Shown here: positions 9,306-17,402 of the stretch, in pieces
Numbering within the stretch: the first letter of the stretch is position 1
How the letters are laid out: the number at the start of each line of letters is the position of its first letter
Notes under the pieces: generated by a model
What the model saw: only the letters and a program-made list of their open reading frames with translations
Databases searched by the model: none
Told to the model about the DNA's origin: nothing
From: Microbacterium hydrocarbonoxydans
GTDB lineage: Bacteria > Actinomycetota > Actinomycetes > Actinomycetales > Microbacteriaceae
DNA: 64,000 nt
Direction: 5' to 3'
NCBI RefSeq assembly: GCF_023715885.1
Contig: NZ_JAMBOY010000005.1
Span: 204,720 to 268,719, forward strand
Made by a program: the position numbers and the translations under genes

Positions 9306-9362
9306 TTTCCGTAAGGTCTCGGCGGAAAGCGCGAGCAGGACACGCAGGATATGGATGCCGCG

Positions 9363-10082
9363 TCAGCGCCCGATGGCGCGGCGGCGCACTGCCTCGAGCA
9401 GCTCGAGATCGATCTCGACGTGATGCTGCGCGATCCGCCCGGCATCCTCCGCCCGCCCGTCGACGATCGCGTCGACCAGCTCCGAGTGCTCCCTCGCGGC
9501 ACGCTCCTCCATCGCCGGGCGACTGTCGGAATCGCCCCACAGATGGGCCGGCGCCACGATCGTGAAGCGTCGCTCGTGCTCGCGCACCACCTCCGACAGG
9601 GTGTCGTTGTGCGCCGCGGCGATGATGGCGAGGTGCAGCAGGCTGTCGGCGTGCTGGCGCGCCGCGCCCGTCTCCGCCTCGGAGAAGTCGTCGAGTCGCG
9701 CACGCATCAGGACGATGTCGTCCTCCGTGCGATTCACCGCCGCGAGTCGCGCGATCGCGCCGTGCAGATGGGTGCCGGCGATCGCGGCATCGACGAGCTG
9801 CGGCCACTGCTCCTCGAGCCAGCGCGTCACGGCCGCCGCCTCCGACGTCGGCCATTCCTCCCGCACGAAGGATCCGCCGGTGCGGCCCCGCTGCTTCTCG
9901 AGGATGCCGCGGGCGACCAGACGTTCGAGCGCTGCCCGCGTCGTGGTTCGGCCGACGCCGAGCGACACGGCGAGGTCGCGCTCGGCCGGCAGCCGCGTCC
10001 CGGGCAGGAACTCTCCGATCGCCACGGCCGTCACCAGCCGGTCGGTGATGCGGTCGATCAGGGTGTCGTCGGTCTCCGTCAT
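9363..10082 (-). CDS. FadR/GntR family transcriptional regulator
   Basis: A 239-residue GntR regulator of the FadR type. The winged helix-turn-helix covers about residues 5-70, including GTRLPAERDLAVSLGVGRTT, and the all-helical FCD ligand domain follows from about residue 85. The start at 10082 is preferred to an in-frame codon at 10115 because GGAA lies 6 bases upstream and the domain begins here. It is divergent from a hydrolase/permease/amidase operon and the region between them contains two inverted repeats, so it probably represses that operon until the substrate or a product binds the FCD domain. Confidence 0.92.
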   Translation of the reverse strand: MTETDDTLIDRITDRLVTAVAIGEFLPGTRLPAERDLAVSLGVGRTTTRAALERLVARGILEKQRGRTGGSFVREEWPTSEAAAVTRWLEEQWPQLVDAAIAGTHLHGAIARLAAVNRTEDDIVLMRARLDDFSEAETGAARQHADSLLHLAIIAAAHNDTLSEVVREHERRFTIVAPAHLWGDSDSRPAMEERAAREHSELVDAIVDGRAEDAGRIAQHHVEIDLELLEAVRRRAIGR

Positions 10083-10097
10083 ATCGGTTCCAGTGTT

Positions 10098-10142
10098 ACA
10101 TCGATGTGAAATCACGACGGAATGGTTTACTCACAGACCATT
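10098..10142. promoter_or_regulatory. Candidate FadR-type operators in the divergent promoter region
   Basis: Two inverted repeats lie in the 78 bases between the divergent start codons: a perfect 10-base palindrome acatcgatgt at 10098-10107, and aatggt-N10-accatt at 10121-10142, which carries the TGGT...ACCA halves typical of GntR-family sites. Either could be bound by the FadR-type regulator next door. Binding is inferred. Confidence 0.5.
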
Positions 10143-10160
10143 TAGGTCCACGATGTCCTC

Positions 10161-11054
10161 ATGCATCGTCGCGAATCCACTGCCCCGTTCCGTGATGGTT
10201 TCACCTGGTACCGGGTCACCGAGCCCGATGAGCCTCGGGACCTCGCCCCGCTCTTCGTCCTGCACGGCGGTCCTGGCATGGCGCACGACTACGTCCGCGC
10301 TCTCGAGGCTCTCGCCGACCTGACCGGGCGAACGGTCGTCCACTACGACCAGATCGGCTGCGGGCGCAGCTCCCACCACCCCGATGCGCCCGTGGAGCAC
10401 TGGACGCCGGCACTCTTCGTCGACGAGTTCCATGCGCTGCGCGCCCATCTCGGCATCGACGAGTATCACGTGCTCGGTCAGTCGTGGGGAGGAATGCTCG
10501 GCGCCGAGATCGCGGTGCGGCAGCCCGACGGCATCCTCAGCCTGCTGATCTGCAACTCCCCCGCATCCATGCCGCTGTGGACGAGCGAGGCCGCGCGGCT
10601 GCGTGCGGAGCTGCCGGTGGCGGCGCGCGAGGCGCTCGACCGGCACGAGACCGACGGCACGATCGACCACCCCGATTACCTCGCGGCGACCCAGGTGTTC
10701 TATGAGCGTCACGTGTGCCGCGTCGTGCCCACGCCGCAGGACTTCGTCGACAGCGAGGCGCAGATGCTCGACGACCCGACGGTCTACCACACCATGAACG
10801 GCCCGAACGAGTTCCACGTGGTCGGCACCCTGCGCGACTGGTCGGTCGTCGACCGTCTCGAACAGGTGCTGTCCCCCACCCTCGTGGTCGCCGGCGAGTT
10901 CGACGAGGCCACCCCCGCGACGTGGCAGCCGTTCGTCGACCGCATCCCGAACGTGCGCTCTCACGTCTTCCCCGGCGCAAGCCACTGCGTCCACCTCGAA
11001 CAGCCCCGCGAGTTCCTCCGCGTCGTCGCGGACTTCCTCGCAGACCACCCGTGA
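10161..11054 (+). CDS. Proline iminopeptidase-type alpha/beta hydrolase
   Basis: A 297-residue cytoplasmic alpha/beta hydrolase of peptidase family S33. The oxyanion motif LFVLHGGPGMAHDYV is at about residues 31-45, the nucleophile elbow is GQSWGG, the acid is in AGEFDEATP, and the histidine in GASHCVHLE near the C-terminus. This order is that of proline iminopeptidase and related amino-acid amidases. It is first in an operon with an APC permease (16 bases downstream) and a formamidase-like enzyme, behind a FadR-type regulator. The set suggests it releases an amino acid or amide from an imported compound; the substrate is unknown. Confidence 0.9.
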   Translation: MHRRESTAPFRDGFTWYRVTEPDEPRDLAPLFVLHGGPGMAHDYVRALEALADLTGRTVVHYDQIGCGRSSHHPDAPVEHWTPALFVDEFHALRAHLGIDEYHVLGQSWGGMLGAEIAVRQPDGILSLLICNSPASMPLWTSEAARLRAELPVAAREALDRHETDGTIDHPDYLAATQVFYERHVCRVVPTPQDFVDSEAQMLDDPTVYHTMNGPNEFHVVGTLRDWSVVDRLEQVLSPTLVVAGEFDEATPATWQPFVDRIPNVRSHVFPGASHCVHLEQPREFLRVVADFLADHP

Positions 11055-11070
11055 CCCGACAGGAGAGACG

Positions 11071-12477
11071 ATGACCACCACCGCATCCGGAGACCAGCCG
11101 AGGCTGGAATCGTTCGGCTACAGGCAGGAGCTCAAGCGCTCCGTCTCGACCGTCGACCTCGTCGTCTACGGCCTCGTCTTCATGGTGCCGATCGCGCCCT
11201 GGGCGATCTTCGGCGTCGTCTTCAACGAGTCGAAGGGCATGGTGCCCCTCGTCTACCTCGTCGGCCTGATCGCGATGATCTTCACCGCCCTCGGCTACGC
11301 GCAGATGGCGAAGTCGTTCCCGCTCGCCGGTTCCGTGTTCTCCTACGTGGGTCGGGGTACGCATCCCGTGGCCGGATTCTTCGCCGGGTGGTCGATCCTG
11401 CTCGACTATCTGCTCGTGCCGACCCTGCTCTACGTGTTCGCGGCCTCCTCGATGCGCGGCATCTTCCCCGACTCACCCGAGTGGCTGTGGGCCATCCTCT
11501 GCGTAGCCGTCAACACGGTCATCAACGTGCTCGGCATCGGCTCGATCACCGTCGCGAACCGCATCTTCCTGGCGATCGAGCTGGTCTTCGTCGCGATCTT
11601 CGTCGTGATCGCCGTCTCCGCCCTCACCGGCGACACCATCGCCGGCTCGTCCTTCTCGCTCGCGCAACTGTGGGACCCGGCCAAGGTCGACCCGCCGCTG
11701 ATCGCCGCCGCGCTGTCGATCGCGGTGCTCAGCTTCCTCGGTTTCGACGGCATCTCGACCCTGTCGGAGGAGACGACCGGCAGGAGGAACCCGGCCGGTC
11801 GGGCGATGGTCATCGCGCTCTTCATCGTCGCCACCCTGTTCATCCTGCAGACCTGGCTCGCCAGCGCTCTGGCCGCCGGCACGATCGCCTTCGATGAGGA
11901 CACGGTCAACAACGCGTTCTTCTCCATCGTCGCGCAGGCTGCGGGCAGCGGATGGGCGACCGCGTTCCTCGCCGTCAACGTCGTCGCCGTCGGCATCGCG
12001 AACGCGATCGCCGCGCAGGCCGCCACGTCGCGCCTGCTGTACTCGATGAGCCGCGACCGACAGCTGCCGCGGTTCTTCTCGAAGATCAACGCGCGTCAGG
12101 TACCGGTGTACGCGATCCTGGTGGTCAGCGCCCTGAGCGTCGTCCTCGTGCTGTTCTTCGTGGGACAGATCGGAGTGATCTCGTCGCTGGTCAACTTCGG
12201 AGCCCTGTTCGGATTCCTCCTGCTGCACGTCGCCGTCTTCTGGCACTACATCGTCCGCAAGCGCTCGACCAACTGGCTGCTGCACCTCGTCGTGCCGCTG
12301 TGCGGGTTCCTCATCATCGGGTACGTGCTGGTCAACGCCTCCGTCGAGGCGAAGGTCGGCGGAGTGATCTGGCTCGCCGTCGGTGTCATCGTGTTCGTCA
12401 TCTTCCGCATCCGCAACGGCGCGAATCCCGAGATACTGTCGGAGCACGCGGCCACGAGCGAAGGGAAGACGGAATGA
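11071..12477 (+). CDS. APC family amino acid/amine permease
   Basis: A 468-residue membrane protein with about 12 transmembrane helices, starting around residue 25 with the helix DLVVYGLVFMVPIAPWAIFG. The pattern and the ETTGRRNPAGRAM loop after helix 6 fit APC superfamily permeases that take up amino acids, polyamines or related amines. AGGAGAG lies 7 bases before the ATG. It is flanked by a hydrolase (upstream) and a formamidase-like enzyme with which it overlaps by 4 bases (ATGA), so it probably imports the substrate of these enzymes. Confidence 0.92.
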   Translation: MTTTASGDQPRLESFGYRQELKRSVSTVDLVVYGLVFMVPIAPWAIFGVVFNESKGMVPLVYLVGLIAMIFTALGYAQMAKSFPLAGSVFSYVGRGTHPVAGFFAGWSILLDYLLVPTLLYVFAASSMRGIFPDSPEWLWAILCVAVNTVINVLGIGSITVANRIFLAIELVFVAIFVVIAVSALTGDTIAGSSFSLAQLWDPAKVDPPLIAAALSIAVLSFLGFDGISTLSEETTGRRNPAGRAMVIALFIVATLFILQTWLASALAAGTIAFDEDTVNNAFFSIVAQAAGSGWATAFLAVNVVAVGIANAIAAQAATSRLLYSMSRDRQLPRFFSKINARQVPVYAILVVSALSVVLVLFFVGQIGVISSLVNFGALFGFLLLHVAVFWHYIVRKRSTNWLLHLVVPLCGFLIIGYVLVNASVEAKVGGVIWLAVGVIVFVIFRIRNGANPEILSEHAATSEGKTE

Positions 12478-13403
12478 CCGGCATCGACCACTTCCTCGGC
12501 AAGGAGCTCGGCCGCCCGGGATTCCGTGCCGACGTCGATCCGGTGCTGCGCATCGCGGCCGGTACCGGGGAGCGGATCGGCTTCGAGACGGATGACGCGG
12601 TCTACCGCGAGCTCCACGATCACGGCGACCTCGGCGCCCTGACGGCGCCGATCAACCCCGTCACCGGTCCCGTTCGGGTCGAGGGCGCACACCCCGGCGA
12701 CGCGCTCGCGGTGACCGTCCACGAGATCCGCCTGAAGGAGTGCGGATGGTCGGTGAGCCTCCCCGGCACGGGCGCACTGCGTCACCGCATGGGAGACGCG
12801 GTGCTCACCCGGCGCATCACGATCGACGAAGCGGGCGTGCACCTCACGGATCGTCACCTGGTCGCTCCGCGGCCGATGATCGGATGCATCGGCACGGCAC
12901 CGGCATCCGGCGTTAACTCGACCGTCATGCCCACCACCGCGCTCGGCGGGAACATGGACGTCACCGAGGTCGCGCCCGGCTCGACCGTCTACCTCCCGGT
13001 CGAGGTCGAGGGCGCCCTGCTGTCGATCGGCGACATCCACGCGATCATGAGCGAGGGCGAGTCGTCGTTCGTCGCGATCGAGGCGGAGGGCATCGCCGTG
13101 GTGAGCGTCGACGTGATCCCGGGGCTCGCGCTGCGGGCTCCGCGCATCGAGACGCCGGACTCGTGGCTGTTCGTCGGACTCGGCGATCCCGTGCAGGAGA
13201 GCATCACGCGCGGCTATGAAGACGCCTACGATTTCCTCGTCGGCGACCACGGGTGGGACCGGATGGATGCGTTCGCGGTGATGAGCGCCCTCGTCGACTC
13301 GAAGCTGGGCGGACCGACGGGGTCGAGCGATCCCGACCCGCTGCATCCGTTCGCGGCGGTCGGGGCAGTGACGCTGCACCGCGTGCCGAAGTCGGTTCTG
13401 TAG
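12474..13403 (+). CDS. Acetamidase/formamidase family protein
   Basis: A 309-residue enzyme of the FmdA/AmdA amidase family. The family region TALGGNMDVTEVAPGSTVYL followed by EGALLSIGDIHAIMSEGE corresponds to the usual HGGNMD and GDGHAAQGDGE metal-site motifs; two positions differ (L for H before GGNMD, and IM..EGE for the usual AQ.DGE). Such enzymes hydrolyse small amides to acid and ammonia. Start overlaps the permease stop (ATGA), so the two are co-translated. The altered motif residues argue for an unusual substrate. The frame is open far upstream but only inside the permease gene. Confidence 0.88.
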   Translation: MTGIDHFLGKELGRPGFRADVDPVLRIAAGTGERIGFETDDAVYRELHDHGDLGALTAPINPVTGPVRVEGAHPGDALAVTVHEIRLKECGWSVSLPGTGALRHRMGDAVLTRRITIDEAGVHLTDRHLVAPRPMIGCIGTAPASGVNSTVMPTTALGGNMDVTEVAPGSTVYLPVEVEGALLSIGDIHAIMSEGESSFVAIEAEGIAVVSVDVIPGLALRAPRIETPDSWLFVGLGDPVQESITRGYEDAYDFLVGDHGWDRMDAFAVMSALVDSKLGGPTGSSDPDPLHPFAAVGAVTLHRVPKSVL

Positions 13404-13470
13404 CCGCGCCACGCTCCCGTCGCGATTTGTCAGGAACACTGCGCGGCTGCTGCGACCTAGACTCGTCGGC

Positions 13471-14976
13471 ATGGCAATTCTGCGCAGGATCAAGTCGGTC
13501 GAGCAGTCCATGGCCGAGACTCACGACGAGAAGCGCTCGCTCAAGCGCTCCCTCGGCGTCTGGGACCTCGCCGTCATGGGCGTCGCGGTGGCCGTCGGCG
13601 CCGGCATCTTCTCGGTGGGCGCCGAGGCGTCGGCGAGGCACGCCGGCCCCGCGGTGATCATCTCGTTCGTGATCGCCGCGGTCGTGTGCGGCCTGGCGAT
13701 CCTCTGCTACGCGGAGTTCGCGTCATCCATTCCCGTGGCGGGATCCGCCTACACGTTCACCTACTCGACGCTGGGCGAGTTCCTCGCCTGGATCATCGGC
13801 TGGGACCTCATCCTCGAGATGCTGATGGCCTCGGCCGTCATCGCGAAGTACTGGGGCGTGTACCTCGGCGACGCGGTGTCGCTGTTCGACCTCGACATCC
13901 CCATGACGCTGCAGCTCGGGCCACTCGCCTTCGACTGGGGTCCCGTCGTCATCGTCGCGATCTTCACGACGCTCCTCGCGCTCGGCACCCGACTGTCGAG
14001 CCGGGTGAACAGCGTGTTCACGGTCATCAAGGTCGCGATCGTGCTGTTCGTCATCGTGGTCGGCTTCTTCTTCGTCAACGGCGCGAACTACACCCCGTTC
14101 GTCCCGCCGGCACAGGAGGGCGCCGCATCCGAGAGCGCCTGGACGCAGTCGCTGTTCTCGTTCCTCACCGGCGCCGACCCGACGCTGTACGGCGTGTTCG
14201 GCATCCTCTCCGGCGCCGCGCTCGTGTTCTTCGCGTTCATCGGCTTCGACGTCGTCGCGACGAGCGCGGAGGAGACCAAGGACCCGAAGCGCACGGTGCC
14301 CCGCGGCATCATGCTCGGACTCGTCATCGTCACGGTGCTCTACGTGCTCGTCGCCATCGTCATCACGGGCATGGTGTCGTACACCGAGCTCGCGAAGCTC
14401 GACGAGCCGTCGCTGTCGAGCGCGTTCGAGCTGGTCGGCGCGACCTGGGCCGCTCAGGTGATCGCGATCGGCAGCCTGGTCGGACTCACGACCGTCGTGA
14501 TGGTGTTGCTCATGGGTCTCGCCCGCGTCGTGTTCGCGATGAGCCGCGACGGCCTGCTCCCCCGCTCGCTGAGCGTCACCGACGCCAAGCGCGGCACGCC
14601 CGTGCGCATCCAGCTCATCGTCGGCGTGATCATCGCGATCATCGCGGGCTTCACCGACGTGCAGGTGCTGGGCGACATGATCAACATCGGCACCCTGTCG
14701 GCCTTCGTGCTTGTGAGCATCGGCGTGCCGATCCTGCGCAAGTCCCGCCCCGACCTCGAGCGCCCGTTCACGGTGCCGCTGTCGCCGTGGCTTCCCTGGA
14801 TCTCGGCGATCGCCTGCTTCTGGCTCATGTTGAACCTGAGCACCGAGACCTGGGTGCGGTTCGGCGTCTGGCTGCTGGTCGGCATCGTGATCTACTTCGC
14901 GTACTCCCGGCGCCACTCGATCATCGGTCAGGAGCTCGAACGCGACGCGATCACGGCGCGCGGCACCCGCCTCTGA
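13471..14976 (+). CDS. APC family amino acid permease (cationic amino acid transporter-like)
   Basis: A 501-residue permease with about 12-13 helices. Helix 1 contains the substrate-binding bend VAVGAGIFSVG, and the loop after helix 6 reads ATSAEETKDPKRTVPRG, both hallmarks of the CAT/YfnA branch of the APC superfamily. It sits in the cytoplasmic membrane and likely imports an amino acid. The ATG at 13471 is supported by a TAGACT box at 13458-13463, 7 bases upstream, so it is transcribed from its own leaderless promoter rather than with the preceding operon. Confidence 0.92.
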   Translation: MAILRRIKSVEQSMAETHDEKRSLKRSLGVWDLAVMGVAVAVGAGIFSVGAEASARHAGPAVIISFVIAAVVCGLAILCYAEFASSIPVAGSAYTFTYSTLGEFLAWIIGWDLILEMLMASAVIAKYWGVYLGDAVSLFDLDIPMTLQLGPLAFDWGPVVIVAIFTTLLALGTRLSSRVNSVFTVIKVAIVLFVIVVGFFFVNGANYTPFVPPAQEGAASESAWTQSLFSFLTGADPTLYGVFGILSGAALVFFAFIGFDVVATSAEETKDPKRTVPRGIMLGLVIVTVLYVLVAIVITGMVSYTELAKLDEPSLSSAFELVGATWAAQVIAIGSLVGLTTVVMVLLMGLARVVFAMSRDGLLPRSLSVTDAKRGTPVRIQLIVGVIIAIIAGFTDVQVLGDMINIGTLSAFVLVSIGVPILRKSRPDLERPFTVPLSPWLPWISAIACFWLMLNLSTETWVRFGVWLLVGIVIYFAYSRRHSIIGQELERDAITARGTRL

Positions 14977-15026
14977 CCCAGGGCGCCGCTCACCCCGGGC
15001 GCCCCACCCCGGGCGCCTCACGCAGA

Positions 15027-15093
15027 GAAGGAGATCTCACGCAACGAAGGAGGATCCACAGGATCCGGTCCTTCGCAGCGTGAGATCTCCTTC
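15027..15093. terminator. Large cruciform-like hairpin between convergent genes
   Basis: A 16-bp perfect stem pairs gaaggagatctcacgc (15027-15042) with gcgtgagatctccttc (15078-15093). Inside it, cgaagga (15045-15051) pairs with tccttcg (15069-15075), and ggatcc (15052-15057) with ggatcc (15061-15066) over a 3-base loop. It separates the amino-acid permease and clpB, which converge here, and is a bidirectional terminator candidate. Confidence 0.7.
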
Positions 15094-15115
15094 GCCGCGC
15101 GCGCGACGTGCGGCC

Positions 15116-17332
15116 TCAGTCGTCGAGCAGTTCCGCCTCGATCACGTCGTCGTCGTCCCCCTCGGGGGTCGGCTCCGGGGTCGCGGCCGTGAGCACGAGC
15201 CCCGACCCGTCGGCAGACACGTCGACTCGAACCGTGTCGCCGTCGTGCACGCCGCCCGAGAGCAGCGCCGTGGCGAGCTTGTTCTGCACCTCGGTCTGGA
15301 TGAGCCGCCGCAGCGGGCGCGCACCGAACACCGGGTCGTAGCCGCGCTCCGCGAGCCACGACCGCGCATCCGGCGTGACCGCGAGCGAGAGCCGGCGGTC
15401 GTGCAGCCGGTCGTGCAGCTGGTCGACCGAGAGCTCGACGATCTGCGCGAGGTCGTCCTCGCTCAGCGCCTGGAACATCACGACGTCGTCGAGACGGTTC
15501 AGGAACTCCGGTCGGAACGCCTGCCGCACGAGAGCCATCACCTGGTCGCGCTTCTCGTCTGGCGACAGCGTCGGATCGATGAGGATCGGCGAGCCGAGGT
15601 TCGACGTGAGGATCAGGATGACGTTCGAGAAGTCGACCGTGCGCCCCTGGCCGTCGGTCAGCCGACCGTCGTCGAGCACCTGCAGCAGCACGTCGAAGAC
15701 CTCGGGATGCGCCTTCTCGACCTCGTCGAGCAGCACGACGCTGTATGGACGACGCCGCACGGCCTCGGTGAGCTGACCGCCCTGCTCGTACCCGACGTAC
15801 CCGGGAGGGGCGCCGACGAGCCGCGACACCGAGTGCTTCTCGCCGTACTCCGACATGTCGATGCGCACCATGGCGCGCTCATCGTCGAAGAGGAAGTCGG
15901 CGAGCGCCTTCGCGAGCTCGGTCTTGCCGACACCGGTCGGGCCGAGGAACAGGAAGGATCCCGTCGGGCGACCGGGGTCGCTGATGCCCGCGCGGGAGCG
16001 GCGCACGGCATCCGACACCGCCTTCACGGCGTCCTTCTGACCGATCAGGCGACGACCGAGCTCTCCTTCGAGGTGCAGCAGCCGCTCGCTCTCGCCCTGC
16101 AGCAGACGTCCGACCGGGATGCCGGTCCACGCCGCGATCACGGCGGCGATGTCCTCGTCGGTGACCTGCTCGTTGACCATCCGTCCCTCGGTCGACACCG
16201 TCTGCTCGGCCTGCTCGGCCTCGGCTATCTCGCGCTCGAGGCGCTTGATGGTCTCGTACTCGAGCTTCGAGGCACGCGTGTAGTCGGCCTCGCGCATCGC
16301 GAGGTCGCGCTGGGTGACGGCGTCGTCGAGCTGCTTCTTGAGCTCTCCGACCCGATTGAGTCCCTGGCGCTCGCGCGCCCACCGCGCCTCGAGCTCGGCG
16401 AGCTGGGCCTCCATGCCGACGAGCTGCTCGCGCAGCGCGCCGAGGCGCTCCTTGGACGCGGCGTCCTTCTCGCGTTTGAGCGCGAGCTCCTCGAGCTTCA
16501 TGCGGTCGACCTGGCGCTTGAGCTGGTCGATCTCGACCGGCGACGAGTCGATCTCCATCTTGAGCCGCGACATCGACTCGTCGATGAGGTCGATCGCCTT
16601 GTCCGGCAGCTGCCGCGCGGGCAGGTAGCGGTTCGACAGCGCGGCGGCCGCCACGAGGGCGCTGTCGGAGATCGTGACCCCGTGATGCGCCTCGTACCGC
16701 CCCTTGAGCCCGCGCAGGATCGCGATGGTGTCCTCGACAGAGGGCTCGCCGACGTACACCTGCTGGAAGCGGCGCTCGAGCGCCGCATCCTTCTCGATGA
16801 ACTCGCGGTACTCGTTGAGCGTGGTGGCGCCGATCAGGCGCAGCTCGCCGCGGGCGAGCATGGGCTTGAGCATGTTCGAGGCCGCGACGGATCCCTCGCC
16901 GCCGCCCGCGCCCATGAGCACGTGCAGCTCGTCGATGAACGTGATGACGCGGCCGTCGGACTCGGTGATCTCCTTGAGCACGCTCTTCAGGCGCTCCTCG
17001 AACTGACCGCGGTACATGGCACCGGCCACGAGCGCCGAGATGTCGAGCGAGACCAGTTCCTTGTCCTTGAGCGACTCGGCGACGTCACCGGCGACGATGC
17101 GCTGCGCGAGGCCCTCCACGACGGCGGTCTTGCCGACGCCCGGCTCGCCGATGAGCACCGGGTTGTTCTTCGTGCGCCGGGTGAGCACCTGGCTCACGCG
17201 TCGGATCTCGCTGTCGCGGCCGATCACGGGGTCGAGCTTGCCCTGGCGGGCGCGGTCGGTGAGGTTGATCCCGAACTGCTCGAGGGCGGACTGCTGTTCG
17301 TCGTTCTGCGGGGTGCTCTGTGGGCCTGGCAT
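15116..17332 (-). CDS. clpB: ATP-dependent chaperone ClpB, form without the N-terminal domain
   Basis: A 738-residue AAA+ disaggregase that with DnaK pulls proteins out of aggregates. Walker A motifs are GEPGVGKT (62-69) and GPTGVGKT (464-471); the coiled-coil M-domain is about 255-385. In full-length ClpB the first Walker A lies near residue 206, so about 145 residues, the substrate-binding N-domain, are missing. This is not a mis-chosen start: AGGAGG lies 6 bases before the ATG, and only about 70 bases separate it from coaBC. A HAIR element at 17381-17401 indicates HspR control. A second, full-length clpB may exist elsewhere in the genome. Confidence 0.95.
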   Translation of the reverse strand: MPGPQSTPQNDEQQSALEQFGINLTDRARQGKLDPVIGRDSEIRRVSQVLTRRTKNNPVLIGEPGVGKTAVVEGLAQRIVAGDVAESLKDKELVSLDISALVAGAMYRGQFEERLKSVLKEITESDGRVITFIDELHVLMGAGGGEGSVAASNMLKPMLARGELRLIGATTLNEYREFIEKDAALERRFQQVYVGEPSVEDTIAILRGLKGRYEAHHGVTISDSALVAAAALSNRYLPARQLPDKAIDLIDESMSRLKMEIDSSPVEIDQLKRQVDRMKLEELALKREKDAASKERLGALREQLVGMEAQLAELEARWARERQGLNRVGELKKQLDDAVTQRDLAMREADYTRASKLEYETIKRLEREIAEAEQAEQTVSTEGRMVNEQVTDEDIAAVIAAWTGIPVGRLLQGESERLLHLEGELGRRLIGQKDAVKAVSDAVRRSRAGISDPGRPTGSFLFLGPTGVGKTELAKALADFLFDDERAMVRIDMSEYGEKHSVSRLVGAPPGYVGYEQGGQLTEAVRRRPYSVVLLDEVEKAHPEVFDVLLQVLDDGRLTDGQGRTVDFSNVILILTSNLGSPILIDPTLSPDEKRDQVMALVRQAFRPEFLNRLDDVVMFQALSEDDLAQIVELSVDQLHDRLHDRRLSLAVTPDARSWLAERGYDPVFGARPLRRLIQTEVQNKLATALLSGGVHDGDTVRVDVSADGSGLVLTAATPEPTPEGDDDDVIEAELLDD

Positions 17333-17380
17333 CTGTTCCTCCTGAGGAGACTCCTTGTCGTCGCGTGCCCCATCCAGAAA

Positions 17381-17401
17381 GTTGAGTGGGGATGACTCAA
17401 G
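17381..17401 (-). promoter_or_regulatory. HAIR element (HspR binding site) upstream of clpB
   Basis: On the minus strand the sequence reads CTTGAGT-N7-ACTCAAC, matching the HspR-associated inverted repeat CTTGAGT-N7-ACTCAAG at 13 of 14 positions. It lies 49 bases before the clpB start. HspR is the MerR-type heat-shock repressor that controls dnaK and clpB operons in actinobacteria, so this gene is expected to be heat inducible. Confidence 0.85.
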
Positions 17402-17402
17402 T

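Noticed and set aside
15080..17395. A 771-codon plus-strand frame opposite clpB
   Set aside because: No recognisable domain, composition typical of an antisense frame; the minus strand is unmistakable ClpB with a strong ribosome-binding site.
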